The notes under the pieces were generated by a model that saw nothing but the letters and a program-made list of their open reading frames with translations, was not told the origin of the DNA and did not search any database. DNA of 36,739 nt from Bacteroidota bacterium (lineage in GTDB: Bacteria; Bacteroidota; Bacteroidia; Bacteroidales; Paludibacteraceae): positions 1 to 36,739 of the forward strand of contig JAFNAS010000023.1 in NCBI GenBank assembly GCA_017860295.1, read 5' to 3'. Within the stretch, counting starts at the first letter, position 1, and each line of letters starts with the position of its first letter. The position numbers and the translations under genes were made by a program. Positions 7,641 through 15,827 of this stretch are shown piece after piece.

Positions 7641-8780
7641 TTATTTTACAGCGGGGCAAGTCTGTTTGAGATATTCACTGGGAGTGAATTCGGTGTTTTT
7701 CTTGAAGGCTTTGTAGAAAGCCGAACGTGAAGTAAAGCCCGATTTTTCGGCAATAGTGTCGATGGAATATTTTTGTTGGTCGGGGTCGGATAGTAGTTTT
7801 TTTGCCTCTTCTATCCGATAGTAATTGATGTAGTCGAAGAAATTTTTGTTGTAATGGTGGTTGATAAATGCCGATAGTGTGTGCAGTCTTGTGTTGCACT
7901 GTTCGGCCAGCGTTTGAATATTTAAATCGGGATCTAAAAACTGTTTTTTATTGACCAATACGGTTTCGAGTGTTTGTGCTAATTGGGTATGGATTTCATC
8001 GTCTGAAATTAACTGCTTTTTCTCTTTTTTTTCTATTACCACTTCGGAATTTTTGATTATTTCGAGTGTTTCCTGTCCGAATGCCGGAGAACTAATGGCG
8101 TGATAAACCAAGTAACAGTATAATATCATGGAACATACAGGGACAAAAATCAAGTAGAGTGTCATTGACTTTGCATTGATCATTGTCGGAAAATAGATGG
8201 CTGCACACAAAAAGAAAGCAAGCACAATGTTCCGCTCTATCCATTTGGCGGAAATTCGCTGTGTATTGGAAAATACCTGTTCTATATCACGGTTGTGTTT
8301 TCTTGCCATTTTATAAATAATGTACAAGTAAAAAAAAGCCTGTATTATGGTGAAGTAATCCAGAATGGATAGTTGCCATGGGTAGTTGTCGGATATGGTT
8401 GCGGCGAATACTTCTTGGCGGTAAGCTTCGGGTTGCAGCGCAAATATGCTGAAATAGAGACAACCGGCTATAAAAAATGAGAAATGTAGGATGTGTCTTT
8501 GGAAGGAAAACCGTATTCCTTTATGGAGGATCAATCTGAAAATATAATACAACAACGGCGCCCACAATAAATCATACAAATAGCTTACATAAAACAATGC
8601 AGGGTATCCATCCGCCTTTTTGTAATAAATAGCCAGAATAAGCAACATTGCCAACACGGGATCGAGTAGGATGATTGCCAGTAAACGGTTAGCCGCTGTG
8701 CGTGGTTTAACGACCAATAACAGGAAGAATAAAATTAGCAGGTTGGCAATGGCAATAATAGTGAGAACAATAAGCGACAT
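7641..8780 (-). CDS. Membrane-anchored AraC-family transcriptional regulator
   Basis: The protein has 379 residues. The first 230 contain about seven hydrophobic segments (starting at residues 2, 33, 62, 96, 137, 187 and 207), a 7TM-type sensor half. A linker rich in charge (EVVIEKKEKKQ) follows. The C-terminal 100 residues are a double helix-turn-helix of the AraC type: LNIQTLAEQCNTRLHTLSAFINHH, FFDYINYYRIEEAKKLL, IDTIAEKSGFTSRSAFYKAFKK, and the closing FTPSEYLK. Such membrane AraC regulators are frequent in Bacteroidota; their ligands are mostly unknown. It could control neighbouring genes, but no target site is evident. A near-consensus -7 box (TACCTTTA read on the minus strand) lies at 8804-8811. 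Confidence 0.9.
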   Translation of the reverse strand: MSLIVLTIIAIANLLILFFLLLVVKPRTAANRLLAIILLDPVLAMLLILAIYYKKADGYPALFYVSYLYDLLWAPLLYYIFRLILHKGIRFSFQRHILHFSFFIAGCLYFSIFALQPEAYRQEVFAATISDNYPWQLSILDYFTIIQAFFYLYIIYKMARKHNRDIEQVFSNTQRISAKWIERNIVLAFFLCAAIYFPTMINAKSMTLYLIFVPVCSMILYCYLVYHAISSPAFGQETLEIIKNSEVVIEKKEKKQLISDDEIHTQLAQTLETVLVNKKQFLDPDLNIQTLAEQCNTRLHTLSAFINHHYNKNFFDYINYYRIEEAKKLLSDPDQQKYSIDTIAEKSGFTSRSAFYKAFKKNTEFTPSEYLKQTCPAVK

Positions 8781-8803
8781 GAATAACTTTTCTTTTGTTA
8801 CTG

Positions 8804-8811
8804 TAAAGGTA
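8804..8811 (-). promoter_or_regulatory. Possible -7 box of the AraC-type gene
   Basis: TACCTTTA, one base off the Bacteroidota TAnnTTTG consensus, sits 24 bases before the start codon. Confidence 0.35.
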
Positions 8812-8894
8812 TAAATATTTCTTCATCCTGTTTACAAGGGCATATTCCTGTTATCAACAGTCCAAATGGCTGTGTGTTAGAGAGGAATTATAAC

Positions 8895-8934
8895 AAAAAA
8901 CCGGTACCCGTTTGCTCTCGCAATCGGATACCGG
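8895..8934 (-). terminator. Rho-independent terminator of the thioredoxin gene
   Basis: A 15-bp stem with two mismatches (8901-8915 with 8920-8934) closes a 4-base loop. Six A residues at 8895-8900 give a T-run on the minus strand, downstream of the stop at 8972. Confidence 0.85.
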
Positions 8935-8971
8935 AATGGCAAACACACACAACTAATTAGTACTTCAAAAA

Positions 8972-9970
8972 CTATTTTGTCTGTCGATTGAAAAGCTCTT
9001 CCAGCTTTTGTTCCAGCGCTGCGCCCCGCAGATTTCGGGCAATAATGTTACCCGAAGGATCGATCAACACGTTCGACGGAATGCTTCGGATGGCATAGAG
9101 TCCGGCGGCCTCGCTGTCCCAGAACTTCAGATCGGACACATGCTTCCATGTCAGGCTGTCTTTGGCAATTGCCTCTGTCCAGGCCGTTTTGTCTTTGTCG
9201 AGCGAAACGGAGAAAATATCGAACCCGTTTGCTTTGAATTTATTATACACTCTTACCAGATTCGGATTCTCTCTGCGGCACGGTCCGCACCACGAAGCCC
9301 AAAAATCGAGAAGCAGGTAGTGACCGAAAGATTGGGACAACCGAAAGATTTGGTTATCGGGAGTTGTTCCGGCAAAATCTACCGCAGGCTGACCGATCTC
9401 CACCCGTTTCTTGATAGCAACGATCCGCTCCAGCTCCTTAATATAATAGAGATCTTTGAGCGATGGATCGAATTGCGCCAGATTCTCTTCAATCTCTTTT
9501 ACCGACAGATCGTTAGCAAATTCGCGGTAGAGAATGTACGCGACAACCACCGATTTGGGTTCGGCTCTGACCAGCGAATCGATACTGAAGTTATCGTGTT
9601 TTGACTGTAGTTTGACATACAGATCGTTAGCTTCAGATCCCGAAACACGAGCCGTTCGTCGGTTGACCACATCAATGGTTACGTCGATCGGTTTGTTCTC
9701 AATAAAAATATAATAGGGACTGAAACTCTCGTTCCGGTCGGTGGTCAGGCCGTATAAATCGGTACGCGGTACGCTTCCTTTGAAGTGAAACCGTCCGTTG
9801 ACAATTCGGGAGGAGTCGATGGTAAAGAACATCTTGTTCCGGAATTTCTTCAGATAAACCTTCCCTCCCGAAGCGTTGATTTTGCCGTTGATAGTAAACG
9901 ACGGAGCCGGTTCGAACGCACTGAGGCCCACAACAGCCACAAACAGCACGAATAATTTTAATTGTTTCAT
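8972..9970 (-). CDS. TlpA-like periplasmic thiol-disulfide oxidoreductase with DUF4369-type N-terminus
   Basis: The 332-residue protein starts at ATG 9970 (MKQLKLFVLFVAVVGLSAF, a signal peptide); an upstream in-frame start would add 17 residues lying in the palindromic repeat. Residues about 24-120 fit a DUF4369-type beta domain (FTINGKINASGGKVYLKKF, GRFHFKGSV). The C-terminal 150 residues are a thioredoxin/AhpC-TSA fold: GQPAVDFAGTTPDNQ, then FWASWCGPCRRENP with the active CxxC at about residue 227, and later the cis-Pro segment IRSIPSNVLIDPSG. Such proteins reduce disulfides in the periplasm or outer-membrane space. It follows susD on the same strand, but 476 bases of repeat DNA separate the two, so shared transcription is uncertain. 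Confidence 0.92.
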   Translation of the reverse strand: MKQLKLFVLFVAVVGLSAFEPAPSFTINGKINASGGKVYLKKFRNKMFFTIDSSRIVNGRFHFKGSVPRTDLYGLTTDRNESFSPYYIFIENKPIDVTIDVVNRRTARVSGSEANDLYVKLQSKHDNFSIDSLVRAEPKSVVVAYILYREFANDLSVKEIEENLAQFDPSLKDLYYIKELERIVAIKKRVEIGQPAVDFAGTTPDNQIFRLSQSFGHYLLLDFWASWCGPCRRENPNLVRVYNKFKANGFDIFSVSLDKDKTAWTEAIAKDSLTWKHVSDLKFWDSEAAGLYAIRSIPSNVLIDPSGNIIARNLRGAALEQKLEELFNRQTK

Positions 9971-9995
9971 AATTAATGGTTCGTTATAAAATATG

Positions 9996-10140
9996 TTTCT
10001 CACGCAAAGCCGCAAAGTCATAAAGAAAAACTTTCGGTTTTTCTTTATTGCGTCTTAAGTCATGATATATGTAGGTCAATCATTTATGAGTAATTTGCGT
10101 CTCTGCGGCTTTGCGTGAGAAAATAAGACGCAGAAAAAAA
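9996..10140. repeat. Palindromic intergenic repeat (GCAAAG type)
   Basis: Two 22-base arms (9996-10017 and 10101-10122) are inverted repeats matching at 21 of 22 positions; the core is CACGCAAAGCCGCAAAG. Inside, a perfect 10-bp hairpin with a 5-base loop occupies 10022-10046. TTGCGTCTTA at 10048-10057 recurs inverted as TAAGACGCAG at 10124-10133. Elements with GCAAAG/CTTTGC arms are common between genes in Bacteroidota as far as I recall. It resembles a REP/BIME-like or MITE-like unit. Confidence 0.75.
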
Positions 10141-10154
10141 CGCTAAATCGTTTT

Positions 10155-10396
10155 TTATCTATCGACTTGGGTTACTACAACATAAGCACCTTTGTAACGA
10201 AGTATTGATAATAAGAATTGATGATTATCCATAAAACCTCTTAATCCGATATGTGAATCTCCTACGGAGAAATAAAATCCGGGAAAATATTTTCCTTCTA
10301 CTGATATGCATGTCGTACCGACATGAACCCGGTAGCCCGTTAGGGCTTGCATATCAGTAGAAACTATCGAATGTAGGAAAAATACCTCGTAGAGGT
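10155..10396. repeat. Multi-hairpin intergenic element with a three-way-junction fold
   Basis: Several hairpins with 3-4-base loops are packed here: 10258-10270 (TCTCC-TAC-GGAGA), the perfect palindrome 10282-10295, and 10384-10396 (ACCTC-GTA-GAGGT). A 14-bp outer stem (10297-10310 with 10348-10361) encloses two inner hairpins, 10309-10325 (loop TAC) and 10334-10347 (loop GTTA). A 65-codon open frame on the minus strand (10155-10352) overlaps it but mirrors the hairpins, so I do not call it a gene. It looks like a dispersed structured repeat placed between susD and the thioredoxin gene. Confidence 0.7.
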
Positions 10397-10446
10397 TTCA
10401 TGGATTTGATATATTCTTATAATGTTTTGCGGATAATCATTAAAAT

Positions 10447-11871
10447 TTATTTTGCGTCAAACCATAATTTTGTAGTCAGCAGGTCTTTGCCTTGAGTGCT
10501 AATGGCTGCCTGATAGCTGATTCCGTTCAACGATTGTTCGGTGCCGGGATAGAAAAAGCGAGACGGAATCTGGCCGTCGAGAACAGTGGCCGGACCTGCC
10601 GTCAATACCGGATAATCGAGGCGACGCCACTCGGCAAAAGCGTCCAGCCCTTGTCCGAAAAAGGCGATCCATTTCTGAATTCCGATCGATTTGGCAAAGT
10701 TGGTGGCATCGTATTTTACGCTTGCCTGGTTCAAATAGTTGGAAATTACCGTTGCATCGGTTATCCCAAACTGGTTGAGCGATGCGGTGATGGCGCTCTT
10801 GTACAGTTGTTCGGCATCACCCGAAATATAGCCCCGGGCAACAGCTTCGGCGCGGGCAAACAACACTTCGGAATAGCTGAATATAACGGCTGGCGATTGA
10901 GGTGCCAGAAAATAGGTGCCTGGTTTGGATGTTTTGGCAAAGCCCTGACTGTTGGCATCGCTGTTGGACAAACCGTTGGCACCGCCTACGTATTTCCCGA
11001 CACTGGCATCGGACGGCAATTGCGCATAAACCGACAGACGGGGATCCGACAATTCATACAGTTTGTCGACCATCGTTTTCGAGATGCGGTAGTCGTCGCG
11101 GGTATCGAACCAGGCGGACGCCGGATTCTGCTGTGGCGAACTTGCATACACAAACTGGAATGTATCGCTATTACCGGCAAGCAATCCGGCAGCATCGACG
11201 GTAGCCGCAATGGCAGCCTGTTTTGCCAGATCGGGTTCTTTGTCGGAAATCCGGAGGGCGATACGAAGTCGCAACGAGTTGACCAGTTTTTTCCATTTGC
11301 TGATGTTGCCGCTATAAACCACATCCCCGCTAACACTCCCATTCGCTGTGGCTAACAACGACTGAGCCTGTGTCAAATCGGCCAGCAAACCGGTATAGAC
11401 CTCTTTTTGGGTATTGTATGCCGGTGTTATTTTCAAACCGGCCTCCTGATAAGGGATGGAACCGTAGGCATCCGTCAGTAAAAGAAATACCCACGAACGC
11501 AGCGTCAGAGCAATGCCTTTGTAGTTTGAGTTTACCTGATCGTCCGAAAAATTGAGGATGGTATTGAGGTCGGTAATGAGCGTCGAATAGCCAGTATTCC
11601 AAAGGGAGGTAAAACTCGAATTTGAAACATCATAACGGTCGGGCTCGGTATACTGAATTTTTGCCCAGTGCTGTACAAACAGCAGCGATGAATTGAAGTT
11701 GCTCTCCGAACCCCAGTAGAGATCAGCCCCTTGTTTCAGGGCACTTGTCAGCAAATATGCCGGTTGCGGAGTTTCTGTCGCATTTGGATTTTTGTTGATT
11801 TCGTCCAGCTGGCTGTTGCAGGAACTGGCAAGCAATGCGATAATTAGCAGGGGAAATAGTTTCTTTATCAT
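10447..11871 (-). CDS. SusD_2-type (SusD/RagB) nutrient-binding outer-membrane lipoprotein
   Basis: The 474-residue protein has a lipoprotein signal: MIKKLFPLLIIALLASSC with the lipid-bearing Cys18. The following INKNPNATETPQPAYLLTSALKQG, QHWAKIQYTEPDRY and ALTLRSWVFLLLTDAYGSIPYQEA are typical of the SusD-like_2 branch (PF12771 type), not classical starch SusD. Helices of TPR type form the body, and the C-terminus ends in the usual AFAEWRRLDYP..., IPSRFFYPGTEQ pattern. SusD lids sit on a SusC barrel at the cell surface and capture the substrate. The gene lies 12 bases downstream of susC and is surely in its operon. The SusD_2 branch is not tied to glycans only; peptides or other nutrients are equally possible. 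Confidence 0.93.
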   Translation of the reverse strand: MIKKLFPLLIIALLASSCNSQLDEINKNPNATETPQPAYLLTSALKQGADLYWGSESNFNSSLLFVQHWAKIQYTEPDRYDVSNSSFTSLWNTGYSTLITDLNTILNFSDDQVNSNYKGIALTLRSWVFLLLTDAYGSIPYQEAGLKITPAYNTQKEVYTGLLADLTQAQSLLATANGSVSGDVVYSGNISKWKKLVNSLRLRIALRISDKEPDLAKQAAIAATVDAAGLLAGNSDTFQFVYASSPQQNPASAWFDTRDDYRISKTMVDKLYELSDPRLSVYAQLPSDASVGKYVGGANGLSNSDANSQGFAKTSKPGTYFLAPQSPAVIFSYSEVLFARAEAVARGYISGDAEQLYKSAITASLNQFGITDATVISNYLNQASVKYDATNFAKSIGIQKWIAFFGQGLDAFAEWRRLDYPVLTAGPATVLDGQIPSRFFYPGTEQSLNGISYQAAISTQGKDLLTTKLWFDAK

Positions 11872-11883
11872 AAGGATGTTTTT

Positions 11884-14800
11884 TTAGAATTTTACGTTGA
11901 GATTGAGGCTGTAGTTACGGGTTGTTGGCAATGCCAGACTTTCGAGTCCCTGGCCGTTCCCAGTGTTGAGAGCCGTTTCGGGATCGATGTTCGGTACTGC
12001 TTTGTAAATAAAGAATAGATTTCGTCCTGTCAAAGTAAGGCTCGCATCCTGCAATCCGATTTTTTTAACCAACTTCTTGCCAACGTTGTAGGTCAGTTTT
12101 ACCTCTCTGAATTTTACAAACGTGGAGCTGTAGATATATGCCTCGCTGATGTTATACGAAGCTTTGTAATACTCTTGTGCACTGATAACTGTGGTGTTTG
12201 GTGTTCCGTCGGCCAACACGCCTTTGAAAATTATGCCGTCGTCATAAACTGTCTCACCGTTTGGAGCCGAAGTTCCGGTGAGTAATTTCTTGCCGTTTGA
12301 CGAAAGGTTGCCCGGATAATAGTAGCTAAGACCTCCATGGGCAGCATCACGACCGGGAAGCGTTTGTTTCAAAACACCCGTATAGTTCCCCGTTCTGTTG
12401 GTTCCCGAATAGAGTTTGCCTCCTACATTGGCATCGATGAGAAATGACAATTGCAAATTTTTATATGTCAACGTGTTGGTGATTCCACCCAGCCAGTCGG
12501 GAGTGTAGTGTCCCAGCACCCGGTTTTGCGGATCGGCTTTAGGCAAACCGTTAGCTCCCACAATGATGTTTCCGTTGGCATCGCGCAGGTAGGCGGTGCC
12601 GTAGAGTATTCCATAGGCTTTACCCACCGACGCCAGCACATCGACTCCGTTTGACGAGCCGATGGTATAATTCTGAATCTGACCGGCGTAGTCGAGTATT
12701 TTCACTTTGCTGTTGTTGCTCGAATAGTTCACTGCCACGTTCCATTTGAAACGACGGCTTTGCAACGGCGTACCTTCCACCTGTAGTTCGATACCGTGGT
12801 TATTGATTTTCCCGGCATTGATCAATTGAGAGGTATAACCACTTGCCGCCGTTGTTTTTATTTCAAGTATCTGGTCAAAACTGTTGGTGTTGTAGTAGGC
12901 GAAATCCAGATGCAACCGGTTTTGCCAGAAGCTCGATTCCAAACCGAACTCCACCGAACGGGTAGTCTCGGGTTTCAGATCGGCGTTCAGCTTTTTCTGA
13001 GACGAAGTCTGGATCGGATTTCCATTGAAAGCCGTTTGGAAATTGTAGACCGTAGCCAACTGATAAGGATCGGCATCGTTTCCTACTTCCGACCAGCCAC
13101 CGCGCAATTTGAGGAAATCGAGCGTCTTGCTTTTTATTTTTAGCGCATCCGACAGCACCACACTTCCGTTGACAGAGGGATAGAAGTAAGAGCGGTTGTT
13201 GCTCGGCAATGTCGACGACCAGTCGTTGCGGCCTGTGACGTTCAGATAGACAAAATTCTTGTACGCCAATTGAGCCGAGGCATATCCGCTGTATGCTCGT
13301 TGACGCGAGAAATAGTTGGACGACGTAAGCGCATCGCGTGAGTTGGTCAGCGTGTAAAGATCCGGAACCGCCAAACGGGGAGCTTTCTGGTAATTGTTGG
13401 CATAACTGCGATTGCGCAGATTGAATCCGGCAAGCGCATCCAAGCTGAAATCCTTGTTCAGATTTTTGGTATACTGCAAAATTGCTTCGGTGTTGTTTTC
13501 GCTAACCGTGTAGGCATCTTCGGCATACGATCCGTAAGGAGTGCCGCTGGTGCCGTATTTGATAGTGTATTTACGGCGATCGTTGTAATAATCGGTACCG
13601 GTACGGAATCTGAAATTCAAACCGTCCGCAATTTTTGCTTCGAGGTGGATGTCGCCAATGAGCCGGTTTTTATCCTGACTGGTAGTGTTGTAATAAGCAT
13701 TCCAGTAAGGATTGTTGTAGTAACTATTGTTCCAGTTGTTGTTCCAGTTCTTTTTCAGTTCGTTGATATCGACCTGACGACCGAACCACAAAAACTGAAG
13801 CATAACACCGGCAGCACGGCCTCCCGAGGGGCCTCCCGGCAGGGCAGGCGCATTGGTAACGATATAATCGGCCGTTGCTCCTATCTTTATATCTTTGGTC
13901 AACTGGTAATTGGAATTAATTGTAAAATTTGTTTTCTTGATTTCCGAATTGGGCACCGTACCTTTCTGACGCTGGTTGTTCACTCCGAGACGGAAATCGT
14001 ACTTCTTGTCCGACCCGGCAATGGAGATCCCGTTGTCGAGCGTCACGCCGGTTTCAAAGAAATCTTTTACGTTATTGGGATGCGCCACAAAAGGCACTGC
14101 CACTCCGTTCGAGAAGAACTGAGGAATAAGGCGCCCATCCATTTTAGGACCCCAGCTTTCGTCCACACCGTCGTTTACGCCTCCACCTTTTCCGTCAACA
14201 TAACTGAACTTGCCATTCGAGCCCTGTCCGAAAACATTCTGATATTCGGGGAGGGTGGCTACTGTCGAAAGAGTAATTCCGGAAGAGAGGGTAATTCCTA
14301 ACCCCTTTTGACCTTTACCCGATTTGGTGGTGATAAGAATCACACCATGGGCGGCACGCGAGCCGTACAGAGCAGCTGCATTCGGCCCTTTCAGCACATT
14401 GAGCGATTCGATATCCTCGGGGTTGAGGTCGGCAATGGCATTGCGGAAGTCGCGGGTTGCTCCTCCCGAGTTCAACTGGGAGTTATCCACCGGTACGCCA
14501 TCTACCACGAAGAGCGGCTGGTTATTACCGGCAATGGAAGTTTCACCACGAATAACAATGCGTGACGAACCCATATCGCCCTGCGAATTGGTAATACGAA
14601 CCCCGGCCAGTTTTCCGGTAAGGGTATTGAGAAGATTGGTCTCTTTGGTATTTTCCAGATCTTTATTCTGAAGAGCCTGAACAGCATATCCCAACGATTT
14701 CTTTTCTTTGGTGATACCCAGTGCAGTCACCACTACCTCATCGAGTGTATTGGTCTGTTCTTTTAAAGTGACAGTTACCTCCTCGTTTTCATATACATCG

Positions 14801-15102
14801 ACCGTCTCCGTTTTGTAACCGAGGGCCCTTACCTGCAGGGTAACCGGCAGAGCCTGTTTGAGTGTGAACCGGAACGAACCGTCTGTTTCCGAAACGGTAC
14901 CATTCGTGGTGCCTGAAACTATAATCGTAGCTCCGATAACAGGAATCTGTTTCGAATCAATAATTTGGCCGTGTAAAGCGATATTTTGTTGCGCATGAAG
15001 TAGCAAGACCGAACCGGAAAGTATCATCAAAAGGGTATAAATCCGGAGGGGTATTCTGACTGATTGTACGCAAGATTTGATAATTGGGAATAATTTTGTC
15101 AT
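11884..15102 (-). CDS. SusC/RagA-type TonB-linked outer-membrane transporter
   Basis: The protein has 1072 residues, the full family length. A signal peptide ends near residue 38 (MILSGSVLLLHAQQN). Residues about 43-125 are a carboxypeptidase-regulatory-like domain (LHGQIIDSKQIPVIGATIIVSGTT). The TonB-linked motif LDEVVVTALGITKEKKSLGYAVQ and the plug domain follow (RIVIRGETSIAGNNQPLFVVDGVPVD, EDIESLNVLKGPNAAALYG, GVILITTK). The rest is a 22-strand-type barrel closing with YSLNLNVKF. It imports a substrate captured by the SusD partner encoded 12 bases downstream. No degradative enzymes are beside it, so the substrate cannot be inferred. A putative leader peptide and hairpins lie upstream (15119-15468). 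Confidence 0.96.
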   Translation of the reverse strand: MTKLFPIIKSCVQSVRIPLRIYTLLMILSGSVLLLHAQQNIALHGQIIDSKQIPVIGATIIVSGTTNGTVSETDGSFRFTLKQALPVTLQVRALGYKTETVDVYENEEVTVTLKEQTNTLDEVVVTALGITKEKKSLGYAVQALQNKDLENTKETNLLNTLTGKLAGVRITNSQGDMGSSRIVIRGETSIAGNNQPLFVVDGVPVDNSQLNSGGATRDFRNAIADLNPEDIESLNVLKGPNAAALYGSRAAHGVILITTKSGKGQKGLGITLSSGITLSTVATLPEYQNVFGQGSNGKFSYVDGKGGGVNDGVDESWGPKMDGRLIPQFFSNGVAVPFVAHPNNVKDFFETGVTLDNGISIAGSDKKYDFRLGVNNQRQKGTVPNSEIKKTNFTINSNYQLTKDIKIGATADYIVTNAPALPGGPSGGRAAGVMLQFLWFGRQVDINELKKNWNNNWNNSYYNNPYWNAYYNTTSQDKNRLIGDIHLEAKIADGLNFRFRTGTDYYNDRRKYTIKYGTSGTPYGSYAEDAYTVSENNTEAILQYTKNLNKDFSLDALAGFNLRNRSYANNYQKAPRLAVPDLYTLTNSRDALTSSNYFSRQRAYSGYASAQLAYKNFVYLNVTGRNDWSSTLPSNNRSYFYPSVNGSVVLSDALKIKSKTLDFLKLRGGWSEVGNDADPYQLATVYNFQTAFNGNPIQTSSQKKLNADLKPETTRSVEFGLESSFWQNRLHLDFAYYNTNSFDQILEIKTTAASGYTSQLINAGKINNHGIELQVEGTPLQSRRFKWNVAVNYSSNNSKVKILDYAGQIQNYTIGSSNGVDVLASVGKAYGILYGTAYLRDANGNIIVGANGLPKADPQNRVLGHYTPDWLGGITNTLTYKNLQLSFLIDANVGGKLYSGTNRTGNYTGVLKQTLPGRDAAHGGLSYYYPGNLSSNGKKLLTGTSAPNGETVYDDGIIFKGVLADGTPNTTVISAQEYYKASYNISEAYIYSSTFVKFREVKLTYNVGKKLVKKIGLQDASLTLTGRNLFFIYKAVPNIDPETALNTGNGQGLESLALPTTRNYSLNLNVKF

Positions 15103-15118
15103 ACTCTAACTTGTTTGG

Positions 15119-15164
15119 AAAAGAGCCCCCGATGCCAGTTACTGTAAAATGCAGGGGCGCTTTT
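15119..15164 (-). promoter_or_regulatory. Terminator-like hairpin directly upstream of susC
   Basis: AAAAG-A-GCCCC at 15119-15129 pairs with GGGGC-G-CTTTT at 15154-15164: ten pairs and one mismatch around a 24-base loop. On the minus strand it ends in CTCTTTT, 16 bases before the susC start codon. It could act as an attenuator, as an mRNA-stabilising hairpin, or as a barrier to plus-strand transcription. Confidence 0.55.
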
Positions 15165-15364
15165 AATTAATGGATAATGGTTAGTTTTGAGAGCTTGTTA
15201 TTTTTGTCTGAAATGTAATTTCAGTCAGGTTAATAGGCCACAGAGGGCAGGATCGAAATCTTGTTTGATCGGGGAGGAGTTCTGTTCGGGGAGTTCCTGA
15301 TAGATGAAGCTTGTTGTAGGGAAGAAGAGCAACTACAAACGCAGACAAAATGATTTTATGATGG

Positions 15365-15394
15365 AACATCCCCGGCATCGGCCTCCGGGATTGT
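15365..15394 (-). promoter_or_regulatory. Hairpin immediately after the leader ORF
   Basis: On the minus strand AACaATCCCGG pairs with CCGGGGATGTT (one bulged base on each side) around a 9-base loop. It begins eight bases after the stop codon of the 21-codon leader ORF, the usual geometry of a pause or attenuation hairpin. No long T-run follows it. Confidence 0.5.
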
Positions 15395-15402
15395 TGGTCT
15401 TG

Positions 15403-15468
15403 TTATTTCATGTCGTGGCAACAGCCACGCATGGACATTCGGATCATCATGTTCATTTTTGCATTCAT
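15403..15468 (-). CDS. Putative Met-rich leader peptide ending in GCCHDMK
   Basis: This 21-codon ORF lies 300 bases upstream of susC on the same strand. The peptide starts MNAKMNMM, contains seven Met and ends MRGCCHDMK. Tandem Cys codons followed by His are the hallmark of regulatory upstream ORFs known in other bacteria for cysteine-responsive control. Here a hairpin follows within eight bases, and another precedes susC. I infer a regulatory peptide whose translation reports Cys (or Met) supply and controls the susCD operon; that would point to a sulfur-containing substrate. A similar Cys-Cys-His-Asp peptide upstream of other Bacteroidota transporters seems familiar, but I cannot verify it. 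Its small size means chance cannot be excluded. Confidence 0.5.
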   Translation of the reverse strand: MNAKMNMMIRMSMRGCCHDMK

Positions 15469-15775
15469 AAACTCTTGTCTAAAATTTGTATAATTAACCT
15501 ACCTATTAGCAAATTAGCAGCTCTAAAAATGAGGTTAGCAATTAGAGGTGCCATAAATATGTTTTACAGCACAAAATTCGGGTTTTTACAGGCCGATAAA
15601 AATCCCTTCTGTTTGGTATTTTCATACCAAACGTGTGGTATGTATTTGTAAAAATTGGAAGAGACGGGTAAGAAAAATCCTTAACGGTCATAAATTATGC
15701 GAACGTGTGGTGATAGTGATCCTTATTTTATGGGACTCTTTTTGGATTAACACAGTTTAAAATATTTTGCATTAT
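15469..15775. other. Non-coding region upstream of the susC leader and ohrR
   Basis: AT-rich DNA between divergent units, with no credible gene. A perfect 8-bp hairpin with a TTTC loop lies at 15612-15631. AACGTGTGGT occurs twice (15630-15639 and 15702-15711), with a weaker AACGTGT at 15825-15831. These could be binding sites for a regulator of either side. The promoter of the leader/susC unit should lie here on the minus strand, but I could not place its boxes. Confidence 0.4.
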
Positions 15776-15793
15776 TATATTGTGCGCAATATA
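15776..15793. promoter_or_regulatory. Probable MarR/OhrR operator
   Basis: TATATTG (15776-15782) and CAATATA (15787-15793) form a perfect 7-bp inverted repeat with a 4-base centre, the size and symmetry of MarR-family sites. It abuts the -7 box of the ohrR-like gene, so a bound repressor would block that promoter (autoregulation). Confidence 0.6.
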
Positions 15794-15794
15794 T

Positions 15795-15802
15795 TATCTT
15801 TG
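15795..15802 (+). promoter_or_regulatory. -7 box of the ohrR-like gene
   Basis: TATCTTTG matches the Bacteroidota TAnnTTTG consensus, 25 bases before the GTG start. Confidence 0.65.
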
Positions 15803-15827
15803 TATTCGAAATTAATTACAACAGAAC

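Noticed and set aside
10155-10352. 65-codon minus-strand ORF between susD and the thioredoxin gene
   Set aside because: It coincides with the hairpin-rich element; its codons simply follow the palindromes and no promoter is seen.
10492-11355. 287-codon plus-strand ORF
   Set aside because: Antisense shadow of the SusD-like gene, whose lipobox and domains are clear.
13645-14301. 218-codon plus-strand ORF
   Set aside because: Antisense shadow within susC.
15181-15378. 65-codon minus-strand ORF between the leader peptide and susC
   Set aside because: Overlaps the attenuator-like hairpin and ends upstream of susC; no domain. Could be leader RNA only.
15304-15651. 115-codon plus-strand ORF with a His-rich start
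   Set aside because: The His codons are the complement of the Met codons in the minus-strand leader peptide; it crosses hairpins and has no promoter.
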